Under the pieces are notes generated by a model. The model was not told where the DNA came from. It made no database searches and worked only from the letters and a program-made list of their open reading frames with translations. Positions 45,645 to 53,628 of a stretch of 64,000 nt of DNA are shown one piece after another; positions within the stretch are counted from its first letter, which is position 1; each line of letters begins with the position of its first letter. Position numbers and translations under genes: made by a program. The stretch comes from Sulfitobacter sp. F26169L (GTDB taxonomy: Bacteria > Pseudomonadota > Alphaproteobacteria > Rhodobacterales > Rhodobacteraceae), in contig NZ_JAPMLP010000001.1 of NCBI RefSeq assembly GCF_026410285.1, positions 310,001 through 374,000 on the forward strand, in the 5' to 3' direction.

Positions 45645-47294
45645 ATGCTCCAGATATCCGTATGGAAACGCATCGCCATTTGGCTGACCTGTGCTGTTGG
45701 TCTGCTGCTGGCGGCGCCCAATGGTTTTTACACCGTGGTCGAAAGCCACAATGACGCGGTAAAGGAAATCGAGGTGTCGGGGAGCACGCCCGAACTTGAA
45801 GCGCAGCGCGCGCTTTGGCCCGACTTCCTGCCAAACGGCTTGGTAAATCTGGGTCTTGATCTGCGCGGCGGTGCGCATCTGTTGGCAGAGGTGCGGGTGC
45901 AGGATGTCTACGCCGCGCGGCTGGAGGCGTTGTGGCCCGAGGTGCGCGATGCCCTGCGTGGACTGACACCCGTGCGCCGTCAGGATGCCGTTGCCGGAGA
46001 ACTGAAAGTCCGCCTGAGTGATGTGGACAAGATGGGCGAGGCCATGGCGATTGTGCGCGGCCTTGCGCGCCCCGTTCAAACACTGACAGGGGCAGGGGCC
46101 AGCGATATCGAAGTAGCAGGCGACAGCGGTGTCATCACCATCGTGCTGTCAGAAGCAGAGAAAAGCGCCACGGATGAGCGCACGATGCAGCAATCGCTCG
46201 AAATTATCCGCCGCCGCATTGACGAGGTTGGCACCCGTGAACCTACGATCCAGAGGCAGGGTAGTGACCGCATTCTCATTCAGGTGCCCGGCATTGGATC
46301 GGCAGCCGAGTTGAAAGAGATTATCGGGACCACTGCGCAACTGACTTTCAACCCTGTTGTGCGGCGCAGCACGGATGGCGCGGAAAGTGCGGGCATCGGG
46401 AACAAGATCATTCCCTCACTCGACCAGCCCGGGCTGTTCTACGTGATCGAAAGTGCGCCGGTGGTGACCGGTGAAGAACTGGTCGATGCCCAGCCAAGCT
46501 TTGACCAGAACGGCGGCCCTGCGGTCAGCTTCCGCTTTAACACCTCCGGCGCGCGCAAGTTTGGCGATTATACCGCCGAAAACATCGGGTCACCCTTTGC
46601 GATTGTGCTCGATGACGAAGTTGTCAGCGCCCCCACCATCCAGAGCCATATTCCCGGCGGGTCGGGCATCATTACCGGCAGCTTTACGGTCGAAGACTCC
46701 ACCCGCCTTGCGGTGCTGCTGCGCGCTGGCGCACTTCCGGCAAAGCTCGACTTTCTCGAAGAGCGCACAATCGGGCCGGAACTGGGGCAGGACAGCATTG
46801 ATGCGGGCAAGATCGCAACCATGGTTGCCTTCACTGCGGTGCTATTTTTTATGTGGGCAGCATACGGGCTTTTCGGCATTTTCGCTAACATCGCGTTGAT
46901 TATCAACGTAGGTCTGATGTTCGGCCTGCTCAGCCTGATCGGCGCCACGCTCACCCTCCCCGGTATCGCCGGAATCGTCTTGACAGTTGGTATGGCTGTG
47001 GATGCCAACGTATTGATCTTCGAGCGTATTCGCGAAGAACTTCAAACCGCAAAGGGACCGGCGCGCGCCATCGCGCTGGGGTATGAAAAAGCGCTGAGCG
47101 CTATTCTGGATGCCAACATCACCACGTTCATAACGGCGGTGATCCTGTTTGCCATGGGTTCGGGGCCCGTGCGCGGTTTCGCGATTACGCTGGGTCTTGG
47201 AATTCTCACGTCGGTCTTTACGGCGATCTTTGTAACACGTCTGATGGTGGTCATCTGGTATGAACGCCGCCGTCCCAAAACGATTGAGCTTTGA
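45645..47294 (+). CDS. secD: Protein translocase subunit SecD
   Basis: This 549-residue RND-fold membrane protein uses the proton gradient to aid late protein export through SecYEG. The periplasmic region holds GLDLRGGAHLL near residue 71 and RRRIDEVGTREPTIQRQG near 191. The membrane part includes GMAVDANVLIFERIREE near residue 450 and the ATITTFITA-type helix NITTFITAVILFAMG. A short TGA-A-ATG junction joins it to secF. Confidence 0.97.
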   Translation: MLQISVWKRIAIWLTCAVGLLLAAPNGFYTVVESHNDAVKEIEVSGSTPELEAQRALWPDFLPNGLVNLGLDLRGGAHLLAEVRVQDVYAARLEALWPEVRDALRGLTPVRRQDAVAGELKVRLSDVDKMGEAMAIVRGLARPVQTLTGAGASDIEVAGDSGVITIVLSEAEKSATDERTMQQSLEIIRRRIDEVGTREPTIQRQGSDRILIQVPGIGSAAELKEIIGTTAQLTFNPVVRRSTDGAESAGIGNKIIPSLDQPGLFYVIESAPVVTGEELVDAQPSFDQNGGPAVSFRFNTSGARKFGDYTAENIGSPFAIVLDDEVVSAPTIQSHIPGGSGIITGSFTVEDSTRLAVLLRAGALPAKLDFLEERTIGPELGQDSIDAGKIATMVAFTAVLFFMWAAYGLFGIFANIALIINVGLMFGLLSLIGATLTLPGIAGIVLTVGMAVDANVLIFERIREELQTAKGPARAIALGYEKALSAILDANITTFITAVILFAMGSGPVRGFAITLGLGILTSVFTAIFVTRLMVVIWYERRRPKTIEL

Positions 47295-47295
47295 T

Positions 47296-48264
47296 ATGCG
47301 CCTGAGACTGGTAAAACAAAACACCAACTTCGATTTCTTCTCCCGCTGGAAGCTCTGGCTGGGTATTTCCGGCATCATGATGGTTGTGGCGCTGGCTTCC
47401 TTCCTGTTGCAGGGGCTGAACTACGGTATCGATTTCAGAGGCGGCACCACCATCCGCACCGAAAGCCCGCGCCCTGTTGTTATCGCAGAATACCGCGATG
47501 CGATGGACACGCTGGGATTGGGCGACATCACCATAACCGAGGTGTTCGATCCTACATTCGGGCCGGAACAGAACGTTGCGATGATCCGGATTCAGGCGCA
47601 GGACGATCAGGAAGCGGTCACGCCCGAACTGATCGAAGCGGTTGAAAGCGCGCTGCAAACGGCACGTCCGGATATCAAATTCATCTCCGTCGAATCCGTA
47701 GGCCCGAAAGTATCGGGCGAATTGATCAACACCGCAATCATCGCGGTGAGTTTGGCAATGGCAGCGGTGCTGATCTATATCTGGCTACGATTTGAATGGC
47801 AGTTTGCGGCGGGTGCCGTTCTGGCGCTGGTCCATGATGTTGTGCTGACCATCGGTGTGTTTTCCGAAGTGCAGATCCGTTTTGATCTGGCGATCATTGC
47901 GGCCTTGCTGACAATTGTGGGCTATTCGCTGAATGATACGGTGGTGGTATTCGACCGCGTGCGAGAGAACCTGCGTAAATACAAGAACCGCCCGCTGAAA
48001 GAGGTGTTGAACCTGTCGATCAACGAAACATTGAGCCGGACATTTATGACATCTTTTACTACGCTGCTGGCGCTGGTTGCGCTGTTTGTTCTGGGCGGCG
48101 ATGTGATCCGCGGATTTGTGTTTGCCATGATCTGGGGCGTGATTGTGGGCACTTATTCATCGGTTTTTGTGGCTACGGCTGTGCTGCTTTATCTCGGGGT
48201 TAAGCGCGACTGGACCAAGCCCGATGCAAATGCCGGCAACCAGTACGCCAACATAGATGCCTGA
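47296..48264 (+). CDS. secF: Protein translocase subunit SecF
   Basis: This 322-residue partner of SecD has about six membrane helices. The signature YGIDFRGGTTIRTE lies near residue 43, and VGYSLNDTVVVFDRVREN near residue 212 carries the proton-relay Asp region. The ATG at 47296 is one base after the secD stop. Its end overlaps the TauE-like gene by 8 bases. Confidence 0.96.
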   Translation: MRLRLVKQNTNFDFFSRWKLWLGISGIMMVVALASFLLQGLNYGIDFRGGTTIRTESPRPVVIAEYRDAMDTLGLGDITITEVFDPTFGPEQNVAMIRIQAQDDQEAVTPELIEAVESALQTARPDIKFISVESVGPKVSGELINTAIIAVSLAMAAVLIYIWLRFEWQFAAGAVLALVHDVVLTIGVFSEVQIRFDLAIIAALLTIVGYSLNDTVVVFDRVRENLRKYKNRPLKEVLNLSINETLSRTFMTSFTTLLALVALFVLGGDVIRGFVFAMIWGVIVGTYSSVFVATAVLLYLGVKRDWTKPDANAGNQYANIDA

Positions 48265-49012
48265 TCTGCTGGTATCAGCCCTCGCAACTGACGGGCTGAT
48301 CTGGTTGGTGATAGCGGTATGTGTTGCAGGTGTGGTGCGCGGTTTTGCGGGATTTGGCTCGGCGATGATCATCATGCCGGTCGCCAGTTCGGTCCTGGCC
48401 CCAGTCGAGGCTGTTATTTTCCTGATCTGTGCAGAGCTGGTTGGCCCGCTGCCCAACGCCGCGGCAGCATGGCGCGACGGCGCGCCGCGTGACGTGGGGC
48501 TGTTGCTGGCGGGGGCGATCCTTGCGATGCCGCTAGGGGTTTGGTCGCTCAGCGCAATTGATAGTGTGGTTTTCGGCTGGACGGTGTCGGTGGCCGTGGT
48601 GGTATTGTCGATCCTCACGATATCCGGCTGGCGGTTGAAACAGGTTCTGACCGCAAAACTGACGGTCCTGACCGGCGCGGTTGGCGGGTTTATGACCGGA
48701 TTCGCGGGTATCCCGGGGCCGCCTGTGATCATGCTGTATATGGCCAGTCGTTTGCCTGCTGCCGTGATCCGCGCCAATTTCCTGCTGTATCTGCTGGCGA
48801 TTGACCTGTTGCTGTTTCCGCTTTTATGGATGATGGGCCTGATGAATTGGCCGATTGCGTTTCTGGGGGTGCTGGTTGGCATTCCCAACCTGATTGCAAA
48901 TATGATCGGCGCGCGTCTATTTGACCCATCGGCCGAGCGTATTTTTCGCGCCGTGGCCTATCTCGTCATTGCGGCTTCGGCTATTATCGGCCTGCCGATC
49001 TGGAAAGGATAA
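48257..49012 (+). CDS. TauE/SafE family membrane transporter, second copy
   Basis: This 251-residue inner-membrane protein has about eight hydrophobic segments. The family repeats are GVVRGFAGFGSAMIIMPV near residue 25 and GGFMTGFAGIPGPPVIMLY near residue 143. It differs clearly from the other TauE-like protein at 16817. Its start overlaps the secF end by 8 bases, so it is co-translated with the export genes. The substrate is unknown; sulfite or an organosulfonate is possible. Confidence 0.9.
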   Translation: MPDLLVSALATDGLIWLVIAVCVAGVVRGFAGFGSAMIIMPVASSVLAPVEAVIFLICAELVGPLPNAAAAWRDGAPRDVGLLLAGAILAMPLGVWSLSAIDSVVFGWTVSVAVVVLSILTISGWRLKQVLTAKLTVLTGAVGGFMTGFAGIPGPPVIMLYMASRLPAAVIRANFLLYLLAIDLLLFPLLWMMGLMNWPIAFLGVLVGIPNLIANMIGARLFDPSAERIFRAVAYLVIAASAIIGLPIWKG

Positions 49013-49015
49013 TCC

Positions 49016-49369
49016 ATGCGTCTGAATGAAGTTGTGTTCAACGATGCCAAACCGGTGGAAGGGTATGGCCCCGGATTTTTCCGTATCGGGGGGCAGGTTG
49101 TGCATGGTCCCGTGATCGCCGCTCCGTCGGGCACGCGCACTTGGGGCGGATTGGATGATATCGCCGCACTGGAGGCGCTGGCGGGGGAAAGTGATGTGAT
49201 CTTTATCGGTACAGGAGCCGAGATCGCCCATCTGCCTGCCGGATTGCGCAGCCAGCTTGAAAACGCCGGTGTCGGGGTGGAGGCAATGGCATCCCCCGCC
49301 GCCGCCCGTACCTACAACGTGCTGCTGAGCGAGGGCCGCCGCGTGTCCCTTGCCATGCTGCCGATCTGA
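49016..49369 (+). CDS. Mth938-like / NDUFAF3-like protein
   Basis: This 117-residue cytosolic protein has the Mth938 fold: [17 protein letters not shown] near residue 31, [14 protein letters not shown] near 61 and a late [15 protein letters not shown]. The mitochondrial relative NDUFAF3 helps assemble respiratory complex I. It sits between secDF with a TauE-like gene and ccmA, separated by 3 and 4 bases. The secF neighbourhood is a conserved context for this family. Confidence 0.88.
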   Translation: MRLNEVVFNDAKPVEGYGPGFFRIGGQVVHGPVIAAPSGTRTWGGLDDIAALEALAGESDVIFIGTGAEIAHLPAGLRSQLENAGVGVEAMASPAAARTYNVLLSEGRRVSLAMLPI

Positions 49370-49373
49370 CCGC

Positions 49374-49991
49374 ATGGCCCTAAGCCTGTCAGATTTAGCC
49401 GTGGCGCGCGGCGGTGTGCCGGTGCTGAGCGGTGTGTCGTTTACGCTGGATGCGGGGCAAGCGCTGGTCATTCGCGGGCCGAACGGCTCTGGCAAGACAA
49501 CGTTGCTGCGCACGATCGCAGGTTTGCAGCCCGCATTGTCCGGCAGCATTGAGGGTGCGGATGATACCGTAGCCTATGCAGGCCATGCAGACGGGTTAAA
49601 GGCGATGCTGAGCGTGGCAGAAAACCTGACTTTCTGGGCCGCTGTCTATGGTCGGCGCAATATTGATGCAGCACTTGCAGCCTATGCGCTGGCGCCGCTG
49701 AAGGACCGGCTGACAGGAACATTGTCAGCGGGGCAGAAGCGCCGCGCAGGGCTGGCGCGTCTGATGGTGACGGGGCGGCCGATCTGGGTACTGGACGAGC
49801 CGACAGTCTCGCTTGACACACACGCGGTCGGGCTGTTTGCGGATGCAGTGCGCGCCCATTTGCGGGCAGGGGGCATGGCGCTGCTGGCAACACATATAGA
49901 TCTGGGGCTGGACGCCGACGTGCTGGATGTGACCCCGCTGCTTGCGCAGGCCAACACCCTGCACGGTGCCAGCGACGAGGCATTCCTGTGA
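49374..49991 (+). CDS. ccmA: Haem exporter ATP-binding protein CcmA
   Basis: This 205-residue ABC ATPase of cytochrome c maturation system I works with CcmB to release holo-CcmE. Walker A is [11 protein letters not shown] near residue 34, the signature region is [14 protein letters not shown] near 123, and Walker B is [12 protein letters not shown] near 142. The ATG at 49374 is preferred over an upstream in-frame one at 49350. It overlaps ccmB by 4 bases. ccmE, ccmF and ccmH are not in the window. Confidence 0.96.
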   Translation: MALSLSDLAVARGGVPVLSGVSFTLDAGQALVIRGPNGSGKTTLLRTIAGLQPALSGSIEGADDTVAYAGHADGLKAMLSVAENLTFWAAVYGRRNIDAALAAYALAPLKDRLTGTLSAGQKRRAGLARLMVTGRPIWVLDEPTVSLDTHAVGLFADAVRAHLRAGGMALLATHIDLGLDADVLDVTPLLAQANTLHGASDEAFL

Positions 49992-50644
49992 TTGCCCTGC
50001 TGGTGCGTGATTTGCGTCTGGCTTTTCGCGCAGGCGGCGGCTTTGGCCTCGGGTTGGCGTTTTTCTTGATCCTTGTTGTGCTGGTGCCGTTCAGCATCGG
50101 GCCGCAAAGCGCGTTGCTGGCGTCTATTGCGCCGGGTATTTTGTGGCTTGGCGCGCTGCTGGCTTGCCTGTTGTCGCTTGACCGGTTGCTAGCGCTTGAT
50201 TTTGAAGACGGCACGCTGGATGTGCTGGCCACAGCCCCCTTGCCGCTAGAGGCTGCATTGGCGGTGAAAGGTCTGGCGCACTGGATCACCACAGGTTTGC
50301 CGCTGGTATTGGCCGCGCCGGTACTGGGCGTGTTGCTGAACCTCCCCGCACAGGGGTTTGGCTGGCTGGTTGTGTCGTTGGTGCTGGGCACGCCTGCGCT
50401 GTCGATGATCGGTACGTTTGGCGCGGCCCTGACCGTGGGGATCAAGCGCGGCGGCTTGTTGATGTCTTTGCTGGTGTTGCCTCTCTACGTGCCAACCCTG
50501 ATTTTCGGGGCAGAAGCGGCCCGCCGTGGGGCTGTCGGCATGGCGGTGGAAACGCCTTTGCTGCTGCTGGCGGGCATTAGCCTCGGCGCGATTGCGCTGT
50601 TGCCCTTTGCCGCTGCCGCCGCTTTGCGGATGACAATCCGGTGA
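49988..50644 (+). CDS. ccmB: Haem exporter permease CcmB
   Basis: This 218-residue inner-membrane protein has six hydrophobic segments. The conserved core [23 protein letters not shown] near residue 68 identifies CcmB. The GTG or ATG start is taken at 49988 because it overlaps the ccmA end by 4 bases. It forms the membrane part of the CcmAB ABC complex. Confidence 0.95.
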   Translation: MIALLVRDLRLAFRAGGGFGLGLAFFLILVVLVPFSIGPQSALLASIAPGILWLGALLACLLSLDRLLALDFEDGTLDVLATAPLPLEAALAVKGLAHWITTGLPLVLAAPVLGVLLNLPAQGFGWLVVSLVLGTPALSMIGTFGAALTVGIKRGGLLMSLLVLPLYVPTLIFGAEAARRGAVGMAVETPLLLLAGISLGAIALLPFAAAAALRMTIR

Positions 50645-50694
50645 TCCCGTCCTTTCCGATTGAGCCTTCTGTAACGGAGTATTAGATACCTCAT

Positions 50695-51426
50695 ATGTCA
50701 CTTTGGGAATATGCAAATCCGGTCAAGTTTCTGGCCCTCAGCGCGCGTGTGCAGCCTTTTGCCTGGGCCGCCGCGGCTATCGGTATCTTTGTCGGTCTGG
50801 CGTGGGGTTTTTTTGCGACCCCTGATGATTTCCGCCAAGGGTCGACTGTGAAGATCATCTACATCCACGTACCCGCCGCATGGATTGCGATCAACGCGTG
50901 GATCATGATGCTGGTGGCCTCCTTGGTCTGGCTTGTTCGCCGCCACCATGTCAGCGCGCTGGCTGCCAAAGCGGCAGCACCGGTGGGGTTGGTGATGACC
51001 GTAATCGGCCTGCTGACAGGCGCCATCTGGGGCCAGCCGATGTGGGGCACATGGTGGGCATGGGACCCGCGCCTGACCTCGTTCCTGATCCTGTTTCTGT
51101 TTTATCTCGGCTACATCGCCCTTTGGGAAGCGGTTGAGGACCCCGACACCGCTGCCGATCTAACCTCGGTACTTTGCCTTGTCGGCTCGGTCTTTGCGCT
51201 GCTGTCACGCTACGCGGTGCTGTTCTGGAGCCAGGGCCTGCATCAGGGGGCCTCCCTGAGTCTTGATAAGGAAGAGAACATTTCAAACGTGTTCTGGTTG
51301 CCGCTGGTGGTGTCTATCGGCGGGTTCACCTTGCTGTTTCTGGCACTGGTCCTTTACCGCACCGGAACCGAAATTGCCTTGCGCCGTACCCGCGCGCTTG
51401 GCGTAAGACTGGACAGACACACATGA
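50695..51426 (+). CDS. ccmC: Haem-handling protein CcmC
   Basis: This 243-residue inner-membrane protein has six helices and loads haem onto CcmE. Conserved signs are KIIYIHVPAAWIAIN near residue 52 with the haem-binding His, the tryptophan-rich WGQPMWGTWWAWDPRLTS near 104, and HQGASL near residue 184 with the second His. It overlaps ccmD by ATGA. It follows ccmB by a 50-base gap with a good ribosome binding site. Confidence 0.96.
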   Translation: MSLWEYANPVKFLALSARVQPFAWAAAAIGIFVGLAWGFFATPDDFRQGSTVKIIYIHVPAAWIAINAWIMMLVASLVWLVRRHHVSALAAKAAAPVGLVMTVIGLLTGAIWGQPMWGTWWAWDPRLTSFLILFLFYLGYIALWEAVEDPDTAADLTSVLCLVGSVFALLSRYAVLFWSQGLHQGASLSLDKEENISNVFWLPLVVSIGGFTLLFLALVLYRTGTEIALRRTRALGVRLDRHT

Positions 51427-51587
51427 TACCCGATCTTGGAAAATATGCCGAAGCGGTGCTGGGCGCCTATGGCCTTTCGCTGTTGCTGCTTGCTGCGCTG
51501 CTGATACTGACCCTGCGGCGCGGCAAGAAAGCCCGCGCTGCCCTGCGCCGGATCGAAGAGGAGACTGCACGCCATGGCAAAGGTTAG
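51423..51587 (+). CDS. ccmD: Haem exporter protein CcmD
   Basis: This 54-residue single-pass membrane protein helps CcmC release holo-CcmE. It has one hydrophobic helix (about residues 16-30) and a basic, helical tail (RRGKKARAALRRIEEE). The ATG overlaps the ccmC stop as ATGA, and its end overlaps ccmG by 14 bases. Size and position are typical. Confidence 0.9.
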   Translation: MIPDLGKYAEAVLGAYGLSLLLLAALLILTLRRGKKARAALRRIEEETARHGKG

Positions 51588-52122
51588 CCCGTTGATGATG
51601 GCCCCGCCGCTGATTTTTGCGGCGTTCGTGGGTTTGGCGTTTGTTGGCATGTACCGCGATGATCCCGAAGGGCTGCCCTCGCAATTGATGGGGCAGGCGG
51701 CACCCGGTGTGCCGGAACGTGCGCTGAGCGGTTTTCCCAAAGCAACAGATGCGATGCTGGCGACGGGTGAAGTGACGCTGGTGAATTTCTGGGCCAGCTG
51801 GTGCCCGCCGTGTCGCGCAGAACACCCCAAGCTGATGGAGATGAGCGCCCAAGGCATGAACATCGTCGGGATCAATTTCAAAGATACCGAGCGCGCGGCC
51901 ACAACTTATCTGGTGAACGACGACAACCCGTTTGCAGGTGTCGGGTTTGACCCGCAGGGGCGCACGGCAATTGATTGGGGGGTAACCGCACCGCCCGAAA
52001 CATTTATTTTGGACGGTGACGGCACAGTTCTGTTCCGCTTTGCCGGACCACTGGTTGGCAGCGATTATGAACAGCGGTTTGTGCCCGCGCTGGAAGAAGC
52101 GCAGGCACAGCTGGCTAGATAA
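51574..52122 (+). CDS. ccmG: Thiol:disulfide interchange protein CcmG (DsbE)
   Basis: This 182-residue periplasmic thioredoxin-like protein is anchored by an N-terminal helix (about residues 5-22). The active site is WASWCPPCRAEHP near residue 72, and GVTAPPETFILDGDG near 145 holds the cis-Pro region. It reduces apocytochrome or CcmH cysteines before haem attachment. It is last in ccmABCDG, and its end overlaps the convergent fatty-acid transporter gene by 8 bases. Confidence 0.95.
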   Translation: MAKVSPLMMAPPLIFAAFVGLAFVGMYRDDPEGLPSQLMGQAAPGVPERALSGFPKATDAMLATGEVTLVNFWASWCPPCRAEHPKLMEMSAQGMNIVGINFKDTERAATTYLVNDDNPFAGVGFDPQGRTAIDWGVTAPPETFILDGDGTVLFRFAGPLVGSDYEQRFVPALEEAQAQLAR

Positions 52123-53422
52123 ACGTAAGCCCGAGGCCGATGATCACACCGGAAATCACAAGGTGGATCACACAGAACCCCATGATATCCTTGGCGCGCA
52201 GACCCGCGATGCCAAGGATCGGCAACGCCCAGAACGGCTGCACCATATTTGTCCATGCATCACCCCACGCCACAGCCATAGAGGCCCGCGCAAAATCAAC
52301 GCCCAACGCTTCGGCGGCGGGCAGGATGATAGGCGCCTGAACCGCCCACTGGCCCCCGCCCGAGGGTACGAAAAAGTTCACGATACCGGCAGAGAGGAAG
52401 GTAAACAGCGGCAGCGTTATTTCACTGGCAAGATTGACCAGACCGGTCGAAATCGTGGCCGCAAGGCCGGTCTGAACCATAATTGCCATGATGCCTGCAT
52501 AAAACGGGAACTGGATCACAATACCCGCACCGCCCTTGACCGCTTCGTTCAGCGCGCCCAGCAAGTTGCGCGGTGTGCCATGCAACAGAATTGCCAGCGT
52601 CAAAAAGGCAAAGTTAATCACGTTCAGCGACAGGCCGCTGCCCTTCATGAAGTGCTGGAGCAGCCAGGCCACACCAGCCACACCGATCAGCATGGACAGA
52701 TAGGGCGTTGTCTCCAAATAATCCGCTGGTGTGCGATTTTCGGTCACTTCGGGCACATCGTCTTTCAGCAGGGCCGGATCGATGTAAACGCTGTCTTGGT
52801 CACGTGGCATCATGCCTCTGTTGACCAGCGGGATGGCTATAAACAGCGCCACGAGAATCGCGATGTTGAAAAGTGAGAAAATCGTAGCCGAGGTCGGAAT
52901 GACACCGATGATGTCGGCAAACGGGTGCCCCTCTGTCGCGATGGACAGCGGCACAGACCCCGCCAGGCCACCATGCCAAACGATAAAGCCCGAATAGGCC
53001 GATGCCACCAGCAGGCGATAATCAACGCGCACCAGACGGGCCAGCTCTTTGGCGAACAAAGCACCCACAACAAGACCGAAACCCCAGTTGATCCAGCTGG
53101 CGGCAAGCGAGACAAAGCTGACCAGCAGAATTGCCGCACCAGGCGAAGAGGCCATTCCCGCAAGTGCCTGCAACCCGCGCTTCACCAACGGGGTGGAGGC
53201 CATCATATAGCCGGTAACAAGCACCAGCAGCATCTGCATCGAAAACGAAAGCAATCCCCAAAAACCATCACCCCAGTAGGTGATCACATCCATTGGTTTG
53301 CTGCCCTGTATCGCAACCGCAGCAATTGCGGCAATCAGCGTAAGGGCTGCAACAAAAACAAAGGGGTCGGGTAAATACCGGTCTACAATCCGCACCATCG
53401 GTCGGGAAACAGCGTTTAGCAT
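52115..53422 (-). CDS. Short-chain fatty acid transporter (AtoE family)
   Basis: This 435-residue inner-membrane transporter has about ten or more hydrophobic segments. The family signs are RYLPDPFVFVAALTLIAA near residue 13, SWINWGFGLVVGALFAKELAR near 108 and FVPSGGGQWAVQAPIILPAA near 350. It probably takes up short-chain acids such as butyrate. It is single and convergent with ccmG, with an 8-base overlap. No acetoacetate catabolism genes lie beside it. Confidence 0.9.
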   Translation of the reverse strand: MLNAVSRPMVRIVDRYLPDPFVFVAALTLIAAIAAVAIQGSKPMDVITYWGDGFWGLLSFSMQMLLVLVTGYMMASTPLVKRGLQALAGMASSPGAAILLVSFVSLAASWINWGFGLVVGALFAKELARLVRVDYRLLVASAYSGFIVWHGGLAGSVPLSIATEGHPFADIIGVIPTSATIFSLFNIAILVALFIAIPLVNRGMMPRDQDSVYIDPALLKDDVPEVTENRTPADYLETTPYLSMLIGVAGVAWLLQHFMKGSGLSLNVINFAFLTLAILLHGTPRNLLGALNEAVKGGAGIVIQFPFYAGIMAIMVQTGLAATISTGLVNLASEITLPLFTFLSAGIVNFFVPSGGGQWAVQAPIILPAAEALGVDFARASMAVAWGDAWTNMVQPFWALPILGIAGLRAKDIMGFCVIHLVISGVIIGLGLTFI

Positions 53423-53572
53423 GAATTTGGCTCCTTTTGCTTGCAGGTCCGTATTGAAAACGGTGTCGGACCCTCAACTGTCTATGGGACAGTTCCCGTA
53501 TCAGTGGAAGTGCAGCGCAACCTTGCGCGATCACATGCTTACCTAAGGTAACATAAATGACATAGACACAAA

Positions 53573-53605
53573 AAAGCCCCCGCCGCCAATGCGGTAGGGG
53601 CCTTT
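53573..53605 (-). terminator. Rho-independent terminator of acnA
   Basis: On the minus strand a GC-rich stem (AAAGGCCCC...GGGGGCTTT) with an inner CCGC/GCGG pair ends in TTTTTT, 24 bases past the acnA stop. Confidence 0.8.
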
Positions 53606-53628
53606 GTTTTTCCGGAGTTAGCGGCGCG

